Assembly: GCF_932294415.1 (NCBI RefSeq)
Contig: NC_065541.1
Span: 29,930,790-29,994,789 of the forward strand
DNA length: 64,000 nt
From: Quercus robur
Taxonomy: Eukaryota > Streptophyta > Magnoliopsida > Fagales > Fagaceae
Reading direction: 5' to 3'
The position numbers and the translations under genes were made by a program. Positions 1-9,489 of the stretch are shown here, in pieces (the stretch's first letter is position 1; every line of letters begins with the position of its first letter). The notes under the pieces are model-generated. The model was not told the origin of the DNA and searched no databases. It saw only the letters and a list, made by a program, of their open reading frames with translations.

Positions 1-1276
1 CCACATAAGAGGTCAAAAAACACGGACGACGAGCCTCTAGACCACGGTAGACGAATGGGCAGCAGGCAGGTTTTGGACACATATGGAATGAAGGCACGCG
101 CAAGGCCCAGGCACCACCAGCCTATACCCAGCCAATACAAAGCATGGTGAGGTCGGGGGGTCAGAGGATCAAAGGGCATGGTTTGGTGGTGGGGAGAGGG
201 GAAAAATCTATTTTTATGGTTCTGGCTCAGGCTCTTTCAGGGAGGTGTCCTGCTGGGATGACTTACTACCCAAAAGAGGCAAGCTGAGTTGAAACCATTA
301 GGTGCACGCCATGAGGGATAGGGAGAGAGAAATAACCCAGATCGTAGCAGGAAAGGGTGCCATGGTAGACTAGCAAACAAAATACTCTTCCTTGTCTGGC
401 GACGGGAGGATGACACACAGACAGAACAGTGATGGTCGGCCAGTACACCCAGACCAGACAAAGGGAGTTAAGGGTTAAAACAGTAAAATCGGGTCACGGC
501 AGGCACTATAAAAGGAGGGTCTTGCTGTGAACAGAAGGGAGGAAGAACAACGAAACTTTGAAAAAAGAAATAGAAAACTTAAAAGAAATAAGCAAAGAAA
601 ACGAAGTGAGAAGAAAGAAAGAAATAGTGAGAATTAGAAAGGTGGGCATGCACCGGTAGATTAATCCCTTCTATCCTTCATGAAGCCCGGCCCTCTGTAA
701 GAAAAATCGAGAGTACCTACGTAGAAAACCACTTAGATCCGTTTCCCTCAGGGCGGTTAACCTCTACGGCAGGACTCTTTCTTGAAAGATTGACTGCTTT
801 GAGGAGGAACGTTCTCCCCTTTGTGGTTTTGCTCCTGCAGATTGAATTTTCCGGTCGATTTCCCCTAATATTTCGACTAACCCATGCTTATAATCCTCTT
901 TTATGCCTTTTTTTTTCTCTTCCGTAAAAAAGAAAACAAATAGTATTGCTATTGTAATTAATTTTAAGGGTTATTTGGTCAATTCCCCATTAAAGTGGCT
1001 AAATATTTTCTGTTTACTTTATTATTATTATGTCTGCCTGCTACAATTTGTCTGAAACAGTTTCGCCTGCTGTGAGCACGTCCTTGGCAGATTTGGCCTA
1101 GTTTGCGCACAAGCCGGACCAACTTAAGCAGAAGCTGGGCCAGTCCCGACTCTCTTATCCAGAAAACTTGGGCTTAGTGCAGCAGGAGGCAGCCCAATAC
1201 CACTAGCACAACCCACCCCTTTACACTGCTGATATGGCGTAACAAGAGCGTAACAATAATAAATGTTATACTTTAA

Positions 1277-1278
<2 letters not shown>
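1..1278. repeat. Probable LTR-type repeat, partial
   Basis: No credible protein is encoded here. A TATA-like CTATAAAAGG lies near 506-515, followed by a purine-rich stretch (540-650) and then a mixed-composition tail, which resembles the promoter plus R/U5 part of a plant LTR. The left end is outside the window, no target duplication can be checked, and the stretch ends at the TA microsatellite. The class is inferred. Confidence 0.35.

Positions 1279-1322
<44 letters not shown>
1279..1322. repeat. TA microsatellite at left edge of viral cluster
   Basis: An uninterrupted run of about 22 TA units. On the minus strand the capsid-like reading frame runs straight into it, giving an alternating Tyr-Ile tail, so the repeat is the exact breakpoint of the viral fragment. 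Confidence 0.95.
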
Positions 1323-1323
<1 letters not shown>

Positions 1324-2631
1324 TGCAAGAGTTTCTTTAACCTTCTGTCCAAACAGTGTGGGTAATCCATTGATGAACTTCTCCTTCCAAAATGGAGAGT
1401 TGCAATCACTTCTATGCATTACTCGAGTGGTGAACACATCTTCATACCACCGGTATTCCCCAAGGTTCTTACATCTAAGGTTACTCGACTGGTCGTAAAT
1501 CCTAGATGTGATATTGCTAGGTTTGCCTATGAAGTGTTTCATGATCGTATAGATCAGGGTATTGACTCCATCGGGAACTCCTCTTCCTATGCATTCGTCA
1601 AAGATAGGGTTCTTATCCGCATCTTTTTGAACAGCATGCTTAATATCTTCTTTGGAAGTATTTGTTAAGCAATTGTTCCACCAAAGTAGTAGTTTTCCAG
1701 TAAATCCTAAAACAATGAGCTCTACAACCTCAGTATTTGGAATACCATCATTTAGATAGTTATTGGCTACCATGGTTATATGCTGGATTTTGTTTTGGAT
1801 TTCTTGTTCAAATAAACCATCTATGTTCCATTCATAGAGTTTAGCACTGGAAACTGTGAACTGTGTGGTCCTTTCCTCATACTGGAGGTCAGGGGGCGTT
1901 GGTCTGGGGTACCAACTCTTGGTAAGGCTGGTTGGGGTTACCTTGGGTTGGTAAAGCCTATTTACTTGTAAACCTTGAAATTGGTCTTCTATTTGTTCTA
2001 TCTCCTTTTCTGTTTCTGAGGAGGTTCTACTAGAACTGCTAGAAGTTGCATGAGCATGCAAGGTTACCAATCTTGAATCTTTGCTGGTTGAGGTGGGATC
2101 TAGTGAAGGGTCGACTGGTTCCTTTTTCACGAGATCTTCAAGTTTTTGGGCCACAATTTTTAAGGCTGTTTGGTCCTTAGGTTTGAGGCTAGCTTGTCTG
2201 GTTGTGGGGAGCTTGACAAAGGGTTTTTCTAGGATCTAGATTGGTTTGCTAGGGTTTCCTGGTTGAAGGAGAACCTTGTTATCAATACCATCTTCTATCC
2301 TATCAAGCTGTTTTCCAATGACTCCTAAACACTGATTGGTATAGTTGTTTTGCTCTATTACCTTCTTGACAACATTTTCCTCTGGGGTGATTGCACATTT
2401 GAAGGGAGAGGCAATGACATTGGTACCACGGTGGTTGAAGAGTAGGGCTTCTTGGGGAGGATGGCTGGACCTAATGATTTCTGGTTTGCTAGAGCTTGGT
2501 GCATCCTTTTTGGGTAGAAGCGTCCAATTTGTTTTGGAAATGACACAGTTCTTTTTATGCCATTGGAAATGTTTCTCAAAGTATTCAAAGAAAGGATAAT
2601 CAGCTTTTACCTCTTTCATGAATAACTTACC
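1320..2631 (-). pseudogene. Endogenous florendovirus ORF1 fragment: linker and N-terminal capsid region
   Basis: Viral fragment read from 2631 down to 1320. It starts with the linker that follows the movement protein (MKEVKADYPFFEYFEKHF, also present in the unit at 12487-13668). A stop codon lies near 2236. It then runs into a Ser-rich, charged stretch and the first half of a caulimovirid capsid domain (EWNIDGL, QNKIQHITMVANNYL, LLLWWNN, then KFINGLPTLF near the end). The capsid domain breaks off in the TA microsatellite, so it is truncated as well as interrupted. This capsid segment is absent from the more complete unit to the right. The capsid assignment rests on resemblance to caulimovirid capsid proteins. 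Confidence 0.8.
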
Positions 2632-4379
2632 GCCATAGTTATCCAATATTTTGTGGTTATACATTACTTTGAAGTATGTTATCTCTAACAAACATTATTT
2701 TGTTTTACATCTATTTTTTGATAGCACTTCCACTCCCATATGTTGCATTTTTCATCTACTACTTCATCTTAGCTAGTTTTTACTGTTCCTTCTTTTGGTG
2801 GTAGGCTGAGCCTCCCGTTCATTCAAACTGTTTATTATCTTGTGATTATCTGTTTAAGCTAATCCTTTGCTTCCCAGTTATCTTTTCCTTCTTGTCTTTG
2901 TTTCTTTCCCCACAATTTGTTACAGATGTGTACTATGCCAGGTTCTGTGAAGGAATGTTATCCAGTAAGACTAGGAGTAAGCCCGGTTTTGTGTCCGTTT
3001 GCTGCCCAGTAAGACTAGAGTACCGAGGTTGGTGTAAACCTGCGTCAAACAGTAAAGCCCGTTGAGCCGTTAGCAAGGAGTGCGTTAGGCGTTAGGGTGT
3101 GAGCGATAGGGTTTCTCAGCACCAATAATAGGGAATAGCGGCAGTTAGTAGTAGTAGACAACACAAAAGGCATCCGAGCGGCAGTAAGTTGGTAACTAGT
3201 CACAGAAGGCGTCCATACACTCCCTGTTTCAGATCTAAGGTTAGATCTAGAAATTGGAAGATAAAGATTGTCTAGGTTGTAATTGATTTCTTAGGCTTCT
3301 AATCAAGAATGATAAATAGAATGTTTAGAAGGAGTGACTCTGCCACTTCCATTAGATCCAGCAGTACAAACCCTCCTGAGATTCCACAAGAAGATGGAAC
3401 AATCAACTCAGAGTCGTACCAGCTTTCAGATCTAGATCAGAAGTTAGGAGATTGGAACATACCCAAAGTTCCCACAACCCAGGTCTATAAGTCATCATCA
3501 TGGTCCTTGAAAAAGTCTTTCAGAACGGACTACCATGTTAGGACTATAGAACAAGTTTACAACATTAACAAGGAATATGAAACCTGTTATTTGTTGTCTC
3601 CTGCAGCCGTGAAAGCTCACAGGGAAAAAGGTCATAAATTCCTCCATATAGGACTTGTCCAAGTTGGAGTAAAACCATTGATCAGAGAAGGGTTGAACAA
3701 CTCAATCCTTATGGCCCTTAGAGACACCCGCCTCATCAGGTTTAATGATAGTCTCCTAGGAACCATAGAATCCAGTTTGAGTAATGGTCCAGTTCACTTT
3801 AATTGTTACCCAAACCTCACAGTTGCACTTGACGACCCTCACATCTTGAAGGTCCTCACTCTCAACATTAAAACCCATGGAAACCTTGTGTTACATGGTA
3901 CCAGACAGATTGCTCTTATATACAGGGTGTATTATAAGTGCATGAGAACCAACATGTCCATTCAAGCATTCGATAAGAGAAAGCCAGGAGAAACTACTCT
4001 TATCCAAACCTCGGATGTTAGATCCACTGTTCAAGTACCTAAGACCCTGAAATGGTCTGAAATAACATTCCCAGCACAATGGACTTTAGAAAATGAGAAT
4101 TATCCTCTACAGGTCCAGAACCCTGTTAGGAACCCAGATCTAGATATCATCTAGCAGCTAGCCGATGGAACGGTTAGACTAAGCTTTGATCAGTCTTGGT
4201 TTAGGTCACCCTTAGATTATGATGTACCCAGAGATCTACACCATAGGTCTAGATCCATAGATCTACGCCAACCCTTTAAGCAGCCAACTATCCTTTTAAA
4301 AGATAGACCTGCATCCCAGTATAGTTCGTCTAGAACACGAGCTCCCTTTCCTACCTCTAGAAGAGATTTAGGTCCGCAG
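2632..4379 (+). repeat. Left arm of 1.75 kb inverted repeat (viral leader plus movement protein)
   Basis: This block is a near-identical reverse complement of 12975-14730. The match begins at the CCGCCATAG motif (about 2633; 14728 on the other arm) and stops at TTAGGTCCGCAG (4379; 12975). The sequences differ abruptly outside these points. It carries the untranslated leader (2632-3308) and the movement protein region. The arms lie about 8.6 kb apart in opposite orientation. Confidence 0.9.
3309..4154 (+). pseudogene. Endogenous florendovirus movement protein (inverted copy)
   Basis: An open frame of 281 codons starting with MINRMFRRS. It carries the caulimovirid 30K-superfamily movement-protein signature: a conserved block around HIGLVQVGVKPLI, then LMALRDTRL and the hydrophobic region around VALDDPHILKVLTL. 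The family moves virus between cells through plasmodesmata. Compared with the second copy (minus strand, 14052-12487), the protein differs at only a few residues, and this copy lacks that copy's internal stop. The frame ends at TAG (4152-4154), where the other copy has CAG. Past this stop the same frame continues to 4379, with a 9-nt deletion near 4225. The ORF1 polyprotein is therefore broken, and the block ends at an inversion junction. Confidence 0.85.
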
Positions 4380-5417
4380 AAAGTTGTAACCACTCCAGCA
4401 ACTTGCAAGAGCTTTAGGGTCTTCATCATGGAGATAAGAGTCTCCTTCATACCAAGGACCATTGTGGGTGTACCAGTTGATGAGTACAAGGTGGTGCGCA
4501 GGTTGGATATCCATCCAATTGTTTCTGTCCCAATGGGGGAGAGTACTCCAGCATCTGATAGAGACAAATGGACTTTTGATTTTTGAGACAACCTGTCGGA
4601 TGATCTGTGGGAATTGGTTGATCTGATCATGGCTTGTGAGCCTGATGAGTCGGACGAACCCATATTCGAACATTCTTGAAAGCCAGTTTGGATCTTCTTC
4701 AATGGACCAATCTTCATAATTGATAATTAGGCCGGGGAAAGGATGTTTCTTCTCATAGATCCTTTGACTGCTTCCAAAGTAGTTTTCCCAAGTTGCTAGG
4801 ATGAAAGCAGCATCTTCTGATTCATCATAAACTGGAAAATGAGTGATGACCATGATTTGGAGGTGCTTGAACCATAGGTCACATGATTCAGTCATGGCCT
4901 TGCTTCTAAATATACGTTCTTGTATATCAGAAGGCAAGTTGGCAACAGCACTTCTTAGCTGGTTTTGAGTCTTAAGACTTAACCTAGCATAATTGGTGCC
5001 CATAATAGTCATTTTATCCATTGAATGGATATCCTCTTTGCCAAAGAGTTGACTAATAGAATTTCTTCCAATCTCAATTTCTGTCTCAAGGTTTACTAGG
5101 TGCAATTCTAGTGCTCTGAGGGTTCTTTGAAAAAGGCGACTGTTATTTTGGGTAAAGGCTCTTTGAAGATTATCAAGAATAATTTTGATGGAGGGTGGAA
5201 CTCCTGTATATGTTCCATTTGAAAATTGAAAATTTCTAGATAAAACTTCATGCAAAGTGACAGTCCTATTACCACCTGAAAATGTTATTTGGAGCGGAAC
5301 ATGTTCCAGAAGGGATGTTACTTCCCTGGGTTCTGAACCAGAAGAAGCGCCTTCATGCTTTGTAGAAGGAGAACCCTGGTCAGGGGCTTTTCCTTTGTTC
5401 CTGCTTGAAGAAGCCAT
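4380..5417 (-). CDS. Unrecognised viral-associated ORF (about 346 codons)
   Basis: An open frame from an ATG at 5417 (protein start MASSSRNKGKAP) to the inversion junction at 4380. The three further codons before the stop at 4368 come from the neighbouring block. The N-terminus is Ser/Gly/charged and looks disordered. The body is rich in Trp, Phe and His (WENYFGSSQRIYEKKHPFPG, WSTLPHWDRNNWMDIQPAHH). I see no zinc finger, protease, RT or movement-protein motif, and it does not obviously match the second ORF of the right-hand unit. The frame is open upstream through the protease/RT linker to about 5835, so it may be the distal part of a polyprotein. It is probably viral, because both sides are viral, and may belong to a genome component without RT. 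The function is unknown and the C-terminus is truncated. Confidence 0.5.
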
Positions 5418-5835
5418 TATCCACTTACTAGTGGGGCTAGAATAAAAAGATACTTGCTTTTCTTCCTGCCACGTATTAACATATTTGTTAAAATCAGGAG
5501 ATGTCATGGAGCAAATACTTTTATATGCAATGTGATGTGATGATAATTTCTGAAGCTTGTTGGGACTTAAGGAATTATCAAATATGGCGAATGGTGCAAT
5601 TTGATCAAGGTTCTTTGCTTGATTTGAAGGAGTTTTGACATTGATGAGGTTAAGATTTTTAGAAACAGAAACTTTTTGGAGACACTCAATCTCTTTAGGT
5701 TCTGGGTTTCTAAGAAACTTAAACTTAACTGGTTGGTCAAAAGGATGGGTAGTGATTCCTTCACTATCCGTGGTGAATGGATACAACAGACACATGAATG
5801 GGTTTCCTAGGATGACCCTATCTAAGATGGTATTG
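5418..5835 (-). pseudogene. Florendovirus ORF1 fragment: protease-to-RT linker
   Basis: Read on the minus strand, this begins with DRVILGNPFMCLLYPFTTD, which matches the segment between protease and RT in the right-hand unit (about 11235-11020). Similarity is clear to about 5600 and then fades. The frame stays open into the unrecognised ORF that starts at 5417. The upper end is an orientation switch at about 5836. Confidence 0.75.
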
Positions 5836-6396
5836 ATAACAAGGTTCTCCTTCGATCAGGAGACCCCTGCAAACCAATCCAAGCCCCAGAAAAACCCTTT
5901 GTCAAGCTCCCCACAACCAGACAAGCTAGCCTCAAACCTAAGGACCAAACAGCCTTACAAGTAGTAGCCCAAAAGCTTGAAGATCTCATAAAGAAGGAAC
6001 CAATTACCCCTTCATCAGAACACACCACAACCAGTAGGGACCCCAGGCTTGAAACCCGGTTAGAAACCCTACATGCCCATACAGCTTCTAGTAGTTCTAG
6101 TAGAACCTCCTCAGAAACTAAAAAGGAATTAGAACAGATAGAAGACCAATTTCGAGGTTTACAGGTAAATAGGCTTTACCAATCTAAGGTAACCCCAACC
6201 AGCCTTACCAAGAATTGGTACCCCAGACCAACGCCCCCTGACCTCCAGTATGAGGAAAGGACCACACAGTTTATAGTTTCCAGTGTTAAACTCTATGAAT
6301 GGAACATAGATGGTTTATCTGAACAAGAAATCCAAAACAAAATCCAGCACATAACCATGGTAGCCAATAACTATCTAAATGATGGTATTCCAAATA
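5836..6396 (+). pseudogene. Florendovirus ORF1 fragment: capsid N-terminal region
   Basis: The plus-strand translation runs from NKVLLRSGDPCKPI through KPFVKLPTTRQASLKPKDQ and a Ser-rich stretch to EWNIDGLSEQEIQNKIQH. It corresponds to the minus-strand block at about 2275-1760. It includes a stop near 5962 and ends at DGIPNT, where orientation switches. It is a second, shorter copy of the capsid N-terminus. Confidence 0.75.
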
Positions 6397-6790
6397 CTGT
6401 GGTTTTCCGGAAGTACTTAGAGGGAATGATTCCTTCTTGGATGCAGTTGAGATCAGCACCTGAGTCTATTAAGGCAACTACCTCGAATTGAAAATCCTCT
6501 ATGACAATTTTTACTTTGGAATGCCATTTTTGAAAGTTAATTCTACTGATGGTTTGCAAGAACGATCCATTGGATGGTTCAGGCTCCATATCTGCAGTAG
6601 GATTAACAGTTTCATCTACTTCATCATCAGAAGGGTTCTGTAATGAGATTCTGTCCTCATTGCCTTGATGAGAAGTAAACTCTAGGTTTTTGACTCTTAA
6701 ATCTATGAGACCATGATCAACCCTAAGGATGGTTAATTCCTGCTTGAGATTTCTCATTTCTGTTTTATGATCCTTGATCTCTTTCTGGAG
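6397..6790 (-). pseudogene. Florendovirus ORF1 fragment: coiled coil and aspartic protease N-terminus
   Basis: Minus-strand translation gives a heptad-like charged segment (LQKEIKDHKTEMRNLKQEL) followed by the retropepsin-like active-site motif LIDSGADLNCIQEG. It matches 11720-11360 in the right-hand unit. It is cut just after the active site by the switch at about 6397. A single caulimovirid aspartic protease motif acts as a dimer, so this fragment cannot be functional. Confidence 0.8.
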
Positions 6791-7230
6791 TGCAAAGCTA
6801 AGGCCAAAACCCTTATCAACACCCTCATTAGTGACCAAACCAACAGAGAAGAAATCTTCAAACTCTTAGAACTTGATCACCTAAGCAGTGAGTCTAGTGA
6901 CCGAGAGAAACACCAATTGTTTAGGACATCTTCTGAAACCTCCAGGGTATCTTCTAGTTCCTCTAGCGATACAGATGAGATCCTAGCCTGTCAGGATAGT
7001 TGTTGTAGAAACAAAACTGTCCATGTTCTTTCCAAGCAAGAAGAACTGCTCTTAGATCTCATAGAACAGATCAAAGACCAAGAAGAGAAAGCTCAGAGAC
7101 TTAGTGAGTTCCACAAAACCCTAGTCAAGGAAGCCAGTGCATCCAAGCCTAGGTTTCAGGAACCCAAAGTTGATTTGGAGAAAATCTACAATAGGTTTAC
7201 CAAATCTAAGAAAGAAATCACCATCCAACA
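6791..7230 (+). pseudogene. Florendovirus ORF1 fragment: zinc-knuckle tail and coiled-coil linker
   Basis: The plus-strand frame begins at the last Cys of the zinc knuckle (ECKAKAKTL) and continues through a Ser-rich stretch to SKQEELLLDLIEQIKDQEEK and DLEKIYNRFTKSKKEITIQ. It corresponds to about 12165-11740 of the right-hand unit in opposite orientation. The junction with the preceding block is inside the sequence near 6788-6792. Confidence 0.75.
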
Positions 7231-7715
7231 ATGAGATTATAGATGTCACCCATGAGTTATGGCAGAATTACCACTTTGTTGGAAATACTAGGAGAATTAC
7301 AGTATTCACCACCAGGCCGTATTCTGAATCTCTCCATACCGAAAGGATTGACTACATAGAGCCCGGACAGATAGTAATGCGACAAGCAGATTATGAACCT
7401 ATTCTGTACTGTGGCATTTGCGACAATCCTTAGGTGTCATAGATTATGATAACCTAACCTATGGAGACATCTCAAGCACGATCCGAAATGAAGGAATGAA
7501 GATGTGTAGAGATCTTAAAATCCAGAGTCAAGCCAACAAGAGCAAAGCCAAGTACGAAATAGGAAATTTCTGTACCCAATATGGCTTACCTTCAATCATT
7601 CCCAAAAAGAAATCCAAACACAAAGGTGAAGAACCCTCTGAAAAATCCCATAGGAAGAAACCTGCCTCTAAACATTATCGAATAAGTTACAAACAAACAA
7701 AGAGTGCCGTTCAGA
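7231..7715 (+). pseudogene. Viral fragment: unassigned segment plus capsid C-terminus
   Basis: The first part (7231-7430, WQNYHFVGNTRRITVFTTRP and following) is an open frame I cannot place. The second part (7418-7715) resembles the C-terminal caulimovirid capsid: LTYGDISSTIRNEG, CRDLKIQSQANKSKAKYEIG, NFCTQYGL, then a basic Lys/Arg/His tail that normally precedes the zinc knuckle. A frame break separates the two parts near 7430. The block abuts the terminal repeat of the right-hand unit. Confidence 0.7.
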
Positions 7716-8155
7716 GGGCACTGGGGGCGGAAGCATAAATAGGTTACAAGTGTAGGTGTAAACTAGAGGAAGGGAGAAGAGAGCCATTCTGATTACAAAG
7801 TATTTCAGAGTACCAAGTAAAAGAGCTCTGGAAGAGAGGACTTAGGAGTATTAAGCCTGCTGGATACTGAGGAGAAGGGTCCCTTTTATAGCAGGAGGGA
7901 GCCTTGGATCAGATCAGGAGACCCCTGGAATCACGGGAAGTGAAATGCTTTTACCTTTAGGTGAATAACTTTTCAGCCGAAAGTAAACAGTGATTTCTAT
8001 GATTCTGTCTGGGTACTGTAGAGTGAACAGTAACTGGTCACTATTTATGAACAGTGTTTTGTCCCCTTGCTTTTCTTGAATAGTAACTCTGCATAGTGTT
8101 CTGGACTGTGCAGTGAATAGTGATTTGTCTGCATGCGAGTACTTGTTCTAAATAG
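7716..8155 (-). repeat. Viral intergenic/promoter region, 3' terminal copy
   Basis: Direct repeat of 14917-15358 with a few substitutions and small indels. On the minus strand it contains a TATA box and the recurrent motif AACAGT/ACTGTTCA. It lies downstream of ORF2, as expected for terminal redundancy of a circular viral genome. Confidence 0.9.
7884..7890 (-). promoter_or_regulatory. Viral TATA box (3' copy)
   Basis: TATAAAA followed by GGGACCC on the minus strand, inside the repeated intergenic region. Confidence 0.6.
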
Positions 8156-8231
8156 TAACCGGTTTTGCAAAGGTGCATTTTGGGCTTGTCTGGGCTTCTA
8201 GGGCTATTCTGGAGCACCTGGGAGCCGTTCT

Positions 8232-9407
8232 TCAATCGCTGTCCAAATTATAACCTTCATAAGGATCTTGAGAATCCTGGAATGGGTCAATTGGGACACG
8301 GTTGCAAGAGACTTCTGAAGAGGCAGGAGAGTTCTTTTCTGCTGACTCTAGTTGTGCGGATTGAAGGAGTAGCTGCTGGGCAAGATCCTTGAGTTCTTTA
8401 CTAGATTTTCCGGAGATCTGCACGGAATCTAGGCTTGATTGTGATCTTGTGCAATGAGCTATAGGTTTCTGAACTGGAAGAGGAAAGTCTTTATATAGTT
8501 TGGAGATAGCATCAGTAGGTCTGAATTTATCCCACCATTTTGTAAAGAATTCCCTATCGAGTAGATTCTGATTGATAGCATAATTCCACATGCTAATCCA
8601 GTGGATCTTGTATTGAACTGTCATATGCAAGATGGCCGGAAACTGTGAAGAATGCTCATTTGTCTGGAACCTGGAATTGAAATATCTTAGTGCATCCTGT
8701 AGGGTTTCTGGGAAGTTCTGTGGAGTTGATCCAAACATTTCCCACCACTTGAGGAACCAAGAAGGTATCTGTCCTTTGAAATTCCTGTCAAACTGGATGA
8801 ACCATGAGTGGTCATAGGTCTCATTTTGAAAGAATAATACCTTTTCAAATGCATCCATGTAATCATAATAATTATACAGGGGTTCTGAGCCCTTGAGTAC
8901 TGTAAGTGTTTTGAGAGTGGAGGGGTGTCCCCAATCTTTGCAACTTACAAAACTCTGGATTATGAACTTATGGTATAAGACTATTGAGGGATTATTCCTG
9001 TCTCTGATATCTTCTATTCTTGCAGACTTTTCTTGGGTGAGGATGCCTTTATAGAATTTGATGCTCTTTTCTGGGCTTTTGGGAAGGAAATGCCATTCAT
9101 GAGGCAATACTTCCATTGCTAATGCTAGCGGATCCGTTATATGGGCTAAGTGAGGCTCAACATAAGAGATGTGCTGAACAAAAGGTTTCTTGATGTAAGA
9201 GGCTCTACCTGTTCTTGGAGGGAGAGTAAAAGAAGGTTGCTTAGGCACAATCGGGCCAAAGGGTTCTTCAACTGTATATGGAGAAGATGCTTTGGAAGGA
9301 AGTGTGGCTAAAGCAGAACTATAACTGTGTTGTCCTTGGGGCCTTTGGTAATTTGGTTTTGGAATTGTGGAGACCAAATAACGATTGGCAACAATGGATG
9401 GTGACAC
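8232..9407 (-). CDS. Florendovirus-like ORF2, function unknown
   Basis: An open frame of 391 codons from a GTG at 9407. The same frame is open further up and overlaps the end of ORF1 (stop at 9490-9492), and no ATG occurs near the start, so the initiation point is unclear. The N-terminal ~110 residues are Pro/Ser/Lys-rich. The body is rich in Trp, Phe and Tyr (SWFLKWWEMFG, FFTKWWDKF) and the tail is acidic. I see no enzyme motif. A second ORF of unknown function after the RT polyprotein is a known feature of florendoviruses, and its position here agrees. Its open state over nearly 400 codons contrasts with the breaks in the movement-protein region. Confidence 0.65.
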   Translation of the reverse strand: MSPSIVANRYLVSTIPKPNYQRPQGQHSYSSALATLPSKASSPYTVEEPFGPIVPKQPSFTLPPRTGRASYIKKPFVQHISYVEPHLAHITDPLALAMEVLPHEWHFLPKSPEKSIKFYKGILTQEKSARIEDIRDRNNPSIVLYHKFIIQSFVSCKDWGHPSTLKTLTVLKGSEPLYNYYDYMDAFEKVLFFQNETYDHSWFIQFDRNFKGQIPSWFLKWWEMFGSTPQNFPETLQDALRYFNSRFQTNEHSSQFPAILHMTVQYKIHWISMWNYAINQNLLDREFFTKWWDKFRPTDAISKLYKDFPLPVQKPIAHCTRSQSSLDSVQISGKSSKELKDLAQQLLLQSAQLESAEKNSPASSEVSCNRVPIDPFQDSQDPYEGYNLDSD

Positions 9408-9489
9408 AGGTGCAACCTTGGGTGAACTGGAAAAGGGTACTAAAGGGCCAGGGTTTTGTGCCTGACTGGTACTTCTAGTGTTTTGCTGT

